From Ursus arctos (lineage: Eukaryota > Chordata > Mammalia > Carnivora > Ursidae): DNA of 64,000 nucleotides. The stretch spans positions 36,982,767 to 37,046,766 of the forward strand of contig NW_026623089.1 of the NCBI RefSeq assembly GCF_023065955.2, in the 5' to 3' direction. Both the position numbers and the translations under genes were made by a program. The stretch's first letter is position 1. Each line of letters starts with the position of its first letter. Under the pieces are notes generated by a model. The model was not told the origin of the DNA. It saw only the letters and a list, made by a program, of their open reading frames with translations, and ran no database searches. Below, one piece after another: positions 58,605 to 64,000 of the stretch.

Positions 58605-59834
58605 GGTTTAAGAGTTTGTGAATGTTGAAATCAGTATACAATGCCAGTGTTCATTTGTATCTATCAATTCTACCACCTTGATTTGAGCTTTATTCTCTCA
58701 TGCCCTACAGACTCATTTCCCTAATAATACCCCAGCTTATTATAAGAGGACAATGGTTTAGAAGTTTACAGGCACATTCTACCATAGTTTAGGCCCCAAC
58801 TCTTTCTCCCAAGCTGGAGGCAAGCTCTTCCTCCCTGGCACTCTCTAGGGTTCCATCTGCCCTTCTAGGGACTTTGAAACTTGATCTGAACCTGATTAAT
58901 TCATCTCTCACCCTTCATGGTAGCCAGCTGAATGTCTTGTCCCTGGAAAATACTTAATGAATGTTTTTGATCCACCCAAGGTCACCAAGGCCAAACTGAA
59001 GCTGAATTTCCAGGCATTCACGCCAGGTTTATTTTTGGTTTGGGAAGTGTGGTCGTATGTCCTTTCAGAGCCCGTCTCCACTGCAAGAACCCATGGGAGG
59101 AGGACCAGAGCCCCATTAGTAATTGTCTTATTCTGTTAGTTATTTGACTCCCTGAGGCTCCAGCAGTTTCTCACATTTATGACCTTGAGGCTCGGCTGGC
59201 TATAGAAAGTGGCATACTCTTCACCCCCCCCATTCCCTCACCCCCCCATCCAAATGTTATTGTGTGCTTCCTGTGTGCTCACTAAGTGCTTCTGAACAGA
59301 TGAGTCTAACACTGTCCTAAGCGACCCCGTGAGGTGTGAAGGGTAAGAAACCATCCCTCTCTTGACAAATTCTCACTTAAGTGAGCAGGACAGGTGCACC
59401 CATAAGTCATCTTGATAGACGGGTTAAATGCCTCAGTAGAAGCATAGGCCGTTTCTGCGAAGGGGAGAAGGGAAGACCCTCTGGCCCTGGGGGAAGGGCG
59501 GGGACAGAGAGTGGGGCAGGGCCACATTTGAACTGGCCTTCAGGGAGGCACAGGGGATCAGAGGGAATGACATGCCTCGGAGGGGCTTCTTTCTTCACCT
59601 AAGGAACAAGAAAAGAGCTGTGGCATCCGCACCGCTGCCAAGGCAACCGGCCATTTCTTCCCTCGGCGTTGACACGATGGCCAGGCCACCAGGCGGGAGG
59701 GTGAAAGCAGTGGATGAAATGACTATCCAGCCCCTTGAACCACAAGACCTTCCAGAGTCCGGACATGACTCAGCTGCCCTGTCACCTACCCCCACGCTCT
59801 CCCCCAATCTCAGTCACCCCTTCTAATTCCAGGT
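58605..59834. other. unique sequence
   Basis: No gene recognised. C-rich runs lie at 59226-59247. An X-box-like motif at 59634 is listed separately. Confidence 0.4.
59634..59647. promoter_or_regulatory. candidate RFX X-box
   Basis: GCTGCCAAGGCAAC differs at two positions from the palindromic RFX consensus GTTGCCATGGCAAC. Isolated in the window, with no visible promoter or gene next to it. Confidence 0.3.
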
Positions 59835-60185
59835 TATGGTGGAATGTTCTCGATTCCTCCAGCCATCACGTATGCGTCCTTTCCTTTTTGGAAGGCATCC
59901 TCTGCAGGTGATTTTTCTACCGTGAAAGTCTCACTTACCTTCAGCTGTCATGTCAAAGGTCACTTTCTCCTTGAAGCCTTTCCACTGCGCCTGGGTAGAA
60001 ATCACTGCTTTTGTCATAGCTCTTCCCATTCGGGTTTGTATCACATGGGTGCCAAGGACATTCGAGTCTGTCTGTCTCTCATGTGCCGCTTGGGGCCACG
60101 CATGATATATACATTTGTATATTTGTACCACCCTCTCTACCCACTGTTCACTTTCGTGAATATGCAGTAGGTGCTAAATACATGT
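59835..60185 (+). repeat. L2-like LINE patch
   Basis: TGTCAAAGGTCACTTTCTCC with TTGAAGCCTTTCCACTGCGC (L2 'aaatgtcaccttctcagtgaggccttccctg') near 59950-59990, then AATATGCAGTAGGTGCTAAA with TACATGTTTGCCGCTGAC near 60160-60197 (L2 tail 'agtaggtgctcaataaatatttgttga'). Divergence is high. Confidence 0.5.
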
Positions 60186-61109
60186 TTGCCGCTGACATAG
60201 ATGGTAAGTGGTACAAAAGTTTAGTGTAGTTTTCTGGAACTTACAAAAAGGACTCATGGGCTTCAAAGAAATCTCGACTCTTTTCAAACTCCACCGGCGT
60301 TCACCTTTTGCTGGTGACCCTAAATACGTAGACCGCCACGGTGCCGAGGGGATATTGAAGTTCAAAGAGACATAGAAATCAGGTTGAAGATGGTAAGTGA
60401 TCAGACTCTTAAGGGAATAAGAGCATTTCCTCATTTTTGGACTGGAGTAGAAATGTCTGTAATCCAGACACTTAGAGCTTGTCTGGGTGAGTAGGTGGGG
60501 GAGGTGTCACAGAACAGCCTGGAGCAGGGCCCTCGGGGATGAACTTGATGTGATCGTAAAGGTCACATCCAACCCCAGAGCTTCGGATTCCATGATAGCA
60601 CATCTGCTTTTGATTGCATGGGCGCTGAGCGCTGGGCTTAGGGCAGGACGCCATCTGAAGGAGGAAACACTAAGCCTGTCTGCAGGTCTGGATGTTCCCA
60701 CAATGGGAGACTGGCTAAGCCCCGTGGCCGCAGGAAAGACACTGGAGCTTTGTCTCTGAGGCCCCACACATGTAGAGCTTTGCAGCCCACGCTGGCCTCT
60801 CGGCACGAATGAAATGGGGCATGCGGGATGTGAAGCCCGGGCAAGGGGTCCCAACAGGAGCTGGAGATGACAGTTTTAAACTTGGAATAACAAGGTCGTT
60901 AGGAGGAAAGGGTCAGAATCGGGATCAGACCCACCCTACAATTCCGATAACACCAGTCGCCGGCCCCTGGGTGACCTCAGGGGTTTGCTGGTTCCCTGTT
61001 GGTAAAGTGGGGGTTTGCTGCGTACGAAGTGTTTCTGGCTGTGACCAGCACTTCCCATTCAATCACATTCGGCTCTTATTTTATTTTCTTTTTTTTTTTC
61101 TCCTGTTCC
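60186..61109. other. unique sequence
   Basis: No gene or repeat recognised. The overlapping sense and antisense frames at 60472-60854 have no recognisable domains. Confidence 0.4.
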
Positions 61110-61345
61110 TTTTTTAATGTTTTTTTATTATATTATGTTAGCCACCATACAGTACATCCCTGGTTTTTGATGTAAAGTTCGATGATTCATTAGTTGCGTA
61201 TAACACCCAGTGCACCATGCAATACGTGCCCTCCTTACTACCCATTACCAGCCTATCCCATTCCCCCACCCCCTCCCCTCTGAAGCCCTCAGTTTGTTTC
61301 TCAGAGTCCATAGTTTCTCATGCTTCATTCCCCTTCTGATATTTT
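61110..61345 (-). mobile_element. carnivore LINE-1 3' end
   Basis: TTATTATATTATGTTAGCCA, CCATACAGTACATCCCTGGT, GATGATTCATTAGTTGCGTA, TAACACCCAGTGCACCATGC, ACGTGCCCTCCTTACTACCC, CCCTCAGTTTGTTTCTCAGA are the complement of a carnivore L1 3' untranslated region. It appears less diverged than the 48795-49020 copy. Only about 235 bp is present, and no target duplication is identified. Confidence 0.9.
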
Positions 61346-61454
61346 TCTAACGTAACTTCGGTTCGCTCCATCTGGGGAGAGCAAATGACTCTATGGGCTT
61401 TGAGTTTGGAAGGAGGGAAAGAAAGCCCCACCCCCCGAGTGTTGTTTGGAAGAT

Positions 61455-61690
61455 GGAGGCCTTCACCCCGTGAGCCGCGCGGGCTCCCCGCAGGGCGCAG
61501 ATGTGAGGGGCCCACTCCTCCAGCAAGCGCACTTGCCCCCCAGCGCCAGCTCGCCGGGGCCACCACGTCCTGCGAGCGGAGGCGGCCAAAGCTGCGCAAA
61601 CACATGTGGCGGAACCGACACAAGGCGGCCGTTGCGGCCCCCGGGGGGTCCCCAGGCTGCATGGGACGCAGATTCCTCGGAACGCTGCAG
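61455..61690. promoter_or_regulatory. short CpG island without an identified gene
   Basis: I count about 24 CpGs in roughly 235 bp, including CGTGAGCCGCGCGGGC and GCGGAGGCGGCC. With C and G each near one third of bases, observed/expected CpG is about 0.9 by hand count. The length just passes the older 200-bp criterion but not the 500-bp one. No TATA box or recognisable first exon is visible. It starts about 110 bp from the L1 remnant at 61110-61345. Confidence 0.55.
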
Positions 61691-62872
61691 AGGCCAGGGC
61701 TATGTAAACAGGAGATCAAAACCGAAGTCTCGCTGGCCCTTCAGCGTGATCAATGTCTGTCCTCTGTGCGCAACAGCACTCAGACCACCATCATCTCTTC
61801 CTAGTCTGGGTTTTACAGGGACTCGGGAGGAAACTCACCCATGTGGGTTCGGTGGCTTGTCTTTTAGGTGGCTTGTCTCCCTCGCGGTGGACCCACCTTC
61901 GAGGCAGACAGCCCCCTGCATTTTCAAAGCCCAGCCCGCCTGCGTGACCCCTCCCAAGCAAGGGGGGCAAGGCGCAGGCTCCTTGGAGGCTTTCATCGTT
62001 CAAAGCCAGCTCGGGGACCCTTCCCCCACGGCGTGGGAACCAGGGGCCTGCCTCCTGCAAAGTGTGCCCATAGTCCCAGGACCACCGAAGACCACGTCTG
62101 TGAGCTTGGGAAAGGGGAATTTAATGGGAAGGGGAACAGAGCGACCAGGTGTGCTCAGGGTCATAAAACCCAGCAGTTTTCAGCAGCTCTTCCTTCCAGG
62201 GTTCGCTACCCATCTCGGTTCAGTGAGACCAGAGCCCATGTGCCTCGGCTTTTACTGGTTCGGCCCCTCGCTGCCTTATCTTGGGCATCTTCTCTTAAAA
62301 GCAAGAAAATAAGAAGAGAAAACCTTTCCTGTCAAAAGTCCCAAAACATGTGGTTACTTTAGGTTCTGCTTTAGTGTGACACTGACAAGTTGTCATGACG
62401 CAAGCCGTGCCCCTGGACAGACAGACAGGCCAGTAGATCAATCCATTGATAACCTATTGGGTGAAAAGATCTTTGGGGAGATTGAAACAGCTCTCTCAGA
62501 TGGAACCACCTTCTGTTTCATTATGAGGACTTATCAGCTCCTCTTGACCATTTATCATCCTGTCTTTTCTGTCAGAAGTGCCAAATGACTGTTCAAACCC
62601 TTGCTCATGTTTGTTATTTCATTTAGGAAGTATTAGCGATAAAGCCATTTGTCTGCGAATGTTTGACCTGCTTTGTTGTTGTTGTCTGGCCCCTGTATTG
62701 CAGGGTTTGGGGCCAGAGGTGGTTATCGACAGCGCGCCCCCGAGAAAGTGCTCAGACCGGCTCCAGTCAGGATCCAGGAGGGGAGGGCCGAGCACGGACC
62801 TGGGAGCCCTGCGCAGGTTCAAGCTGAGAGTCATGGGTGAGGGCTGGGGTTCAAACTGGGAGGATCTCAGAG

Positions 62873-62951
62873 GTGTGTGTGCACGTGTGTATGTGTGCGT
62901 GCATGAGTGTGTGCGTGTGTGCATACATGTGTCTGTGCACGTGTGTGCGTG
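62873..62951 (+). repeat. imperfect (TG)n tract
   Basis: About 79 bp of alternating purine-pyrimidine sequence with CACGTG, TGCGTGCATG and ATACATGTG interruptions. The THTCTHT-like antisense frame at 62619-63005 is partly its translation. Such tracts can adopt Z-DNA. Confidence 0.9.
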
Positions 62952-63599
62952 GCAGGGTTGGGGAGGAGGATGATAACGATGATGACTGATGACAAAGCAG
63001 GTCACTAGGTTTTCACGACGGCGTGTGCACCCTTGTCTGGGTGCTCATCTGTGGTCTGCATGAAGTGTCCGCTTCAGGTCCCCAGCAATGGCTCCGTGAG
63101 TTCCCATGAATTACAGCACTGTTGGCTGCAGGACTCTTGGCAAGGTAGCTCCTCTGGAGGTTCCAAGGCTCCAAAGGCCTTTCTTCCTGTTCTGGGGTTT
63201 TCCTCTGGTGACTCACCAGGCAGTACTGTGAACTAGAACGCATGGCACAAGGTTTGACATCTAGGCCCGAGGCAAAGGCACTCAGCAAACTCAGATTTCA
63301 GCTGGGAAAGGGGTTTGGAGGACAGGGGACCCAAGGAGGCCATTGGGTGCATTTTGGGCAAGTCCTCCCCTCTGTACTCAGCTTCCTCATCTGTTAGCTT
63401 TCAGACACCTGGTCCTCAGGGTGCGATTGCAATAAACTAAATAAAATAACTAATGTGACATCTTTTTAAAAAATGATAAGCACTATCGTATATGGGAATT
63501 TGTTGAGTGCCAACGACGCACACACTGGAATCAGGCCTTTCCCAAAGAAGACATACAGGAACGGGTGAACTTAGGGCATTTGGAATTATGTCGCATGAT

Positions 63600-63710
63600 A
63601 TCACGCTCTCCCGGATATGTTTATGTAATGCCGCCTCTGTGCTCTGCCTCGTGCGTGAAGGATACAGATATGAAGGCAGGGCCTCATTCCTGGGCTCCAC
63701 GGTTTCATAG
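63600..63710 (-). repeat. L2-like LINE 3' fragment
   Basis: TGTGCTCTGCCTCGTGCGTG, AAGGATACAGATATGAAGGC and AGGGCCTCATTCCTGGGCTC resemble the complemented L2 end ('gcactgtgctaggcgctggggatacaaagatgaataag...tccctgccctcaaggagctc'). Confidence 0.5.
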
Positions 63711-63792
63711 TTTTGCTGAGCAAACTGACAAGGTTTTTAGTCTTAGTGTCCCAGAAAGCAGAGGACTCACGGCTGTCACTGTGTTAGAGAGT

Positions 63793-64000
63793 TGTTATGG
63801 ACTGAACCGTGTCCCCCCAGATTTGTATGTCAAGGTCCCAGTACCTCCGAATATGACTCTATGTGGAGATAGGGTATTTATAGAGGTGATTTAGGTTAAA
63901 CAGGCTCTCATTCACTATGCCTGGAGTCCTTGTAAGAAGAGATAAGGACACAGACCCACACAAAGGGAAGAGAACGTGAGAACACAGGAAGAAGCCAGCC
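63793..64000 (+). mobile_element. MLT1 (MaLR) LTR, 3' part beyond the window
   Basis: TGTTATGGACTGAACCGTGT opens the LTR; ATATGACTCTATGTGGAGAT, TTATAGAGGTGATTTAGGTT, GGAGTCCTTGTAAGAAGAGA and AACACAGGAAGAAGCCAGCC follow the MLT1 consensus. The element continues past base 64000. Same family and orientation as 35018-35403. Confidence 0.88.

Larger units (their letters stand above)
61346..63599. other. unique GC-rich sequence with CpG island
   Basis: No recognised gene. It contains the CpG island and the TG-rich tract listed separately. A stop-free frame of 288 codons (61446-62312) starts at TTG, not ATG, and shows no domain. Confidence 0.4.

Noticed and set aside
61446..62312. Longest open frame in the window, 288 codons, across the CpG island
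   Set aside because: It begins at TTG, the first methionine codons lie far downstream, no domain or signal is recognisable, and GC-rich DNA lacks stops by composition. Other frames in the same place are also long.
1..64000. CRISPR arrays, operons, prophage or other prokaryotic systems
   Set aside because: All regular repeats are microsatellites or mammalian retrotransposons. Nothing has direct repeats with unique equal-length spacers, and the sequence is clearly mammalian nuclear DNA.

Overview
This window is nuclear DNA from a placental mammal, almost certainly a caniform carnivore. The main evidence is at least seven copies of the carnivore-specific tRNA-Lys-derived SINE (SINEC), with the GGGCGCCTGGGTGGCTCAG head or its complement, plus several carnivore-type LINE-1 3' ends. 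Two SINEs (13207-13417 and 45385-45591) carry the CTCTCTCGCTGGCTGTCTCTC segment that I associate with bears and close relatives. That finer placement rests on memory and is tentative.

I find no protein-coding gene, no recognisable exon chain, and no rRNA, tRNA, snRNA or CRISPR. The long open frames are not convincing. Those I checked begin at GTG or TTG rather than ATG, run through simple repeats (GGAA, GAAA, TA), or lie in GC-rich DNA where stops are rare. The window is best read as intergenic or deep-intronic sequence.

Layout. 1-10 kb: two copies of one MaLR-type LTR in opposite orientation (1437-1933 plus, 3583-4072 minus), L2 and MIR relics, two unexplained local duplications (4135/5088 and 7482/9528), and a long GGAA microsatellite. 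10-20.6 kb: decayed L1M sequence on the minus strand hit by three SINEs, a carnivore L1 3' end, GAAA and TA arrays, then an old plus-strand L1M. 20.6-37 kb: mostly unique DNA with L2 and MIR relics, an 18-bp perfect palindrome holding a full CRE (32442-32459), and an MLT1 LTR at 35018-35403. 37-40 kb: an old plus-strand L1M split by a younger L1 with the hallmark of twin priming (5' inversion, small junction deletion, 16-bp target-site duplication). 40-49 kb: AT-rich DNA with MIR, L2, L1M and two cleanly inserted SINEs, plus adjacent poly-T and poly-C tracts. 49-64 kb: more GC-rich, with two short CpG clusters (53040-53225 and 61455-61690), an MER5A-type element, candidate CRE and X-box sites, a TG-rich tract and an MLT1 LTR cut by the window end.

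No set of genes works together here. What can be read is the order of transposon insertions, a few candidate regulatory motifs, and local duplications that ordinary repeats do not obviously explain. I found no evidence of a new biological system. Repeat family names come from recognising consensus sequence by eye, and subfamily names are deliberately not pushed.
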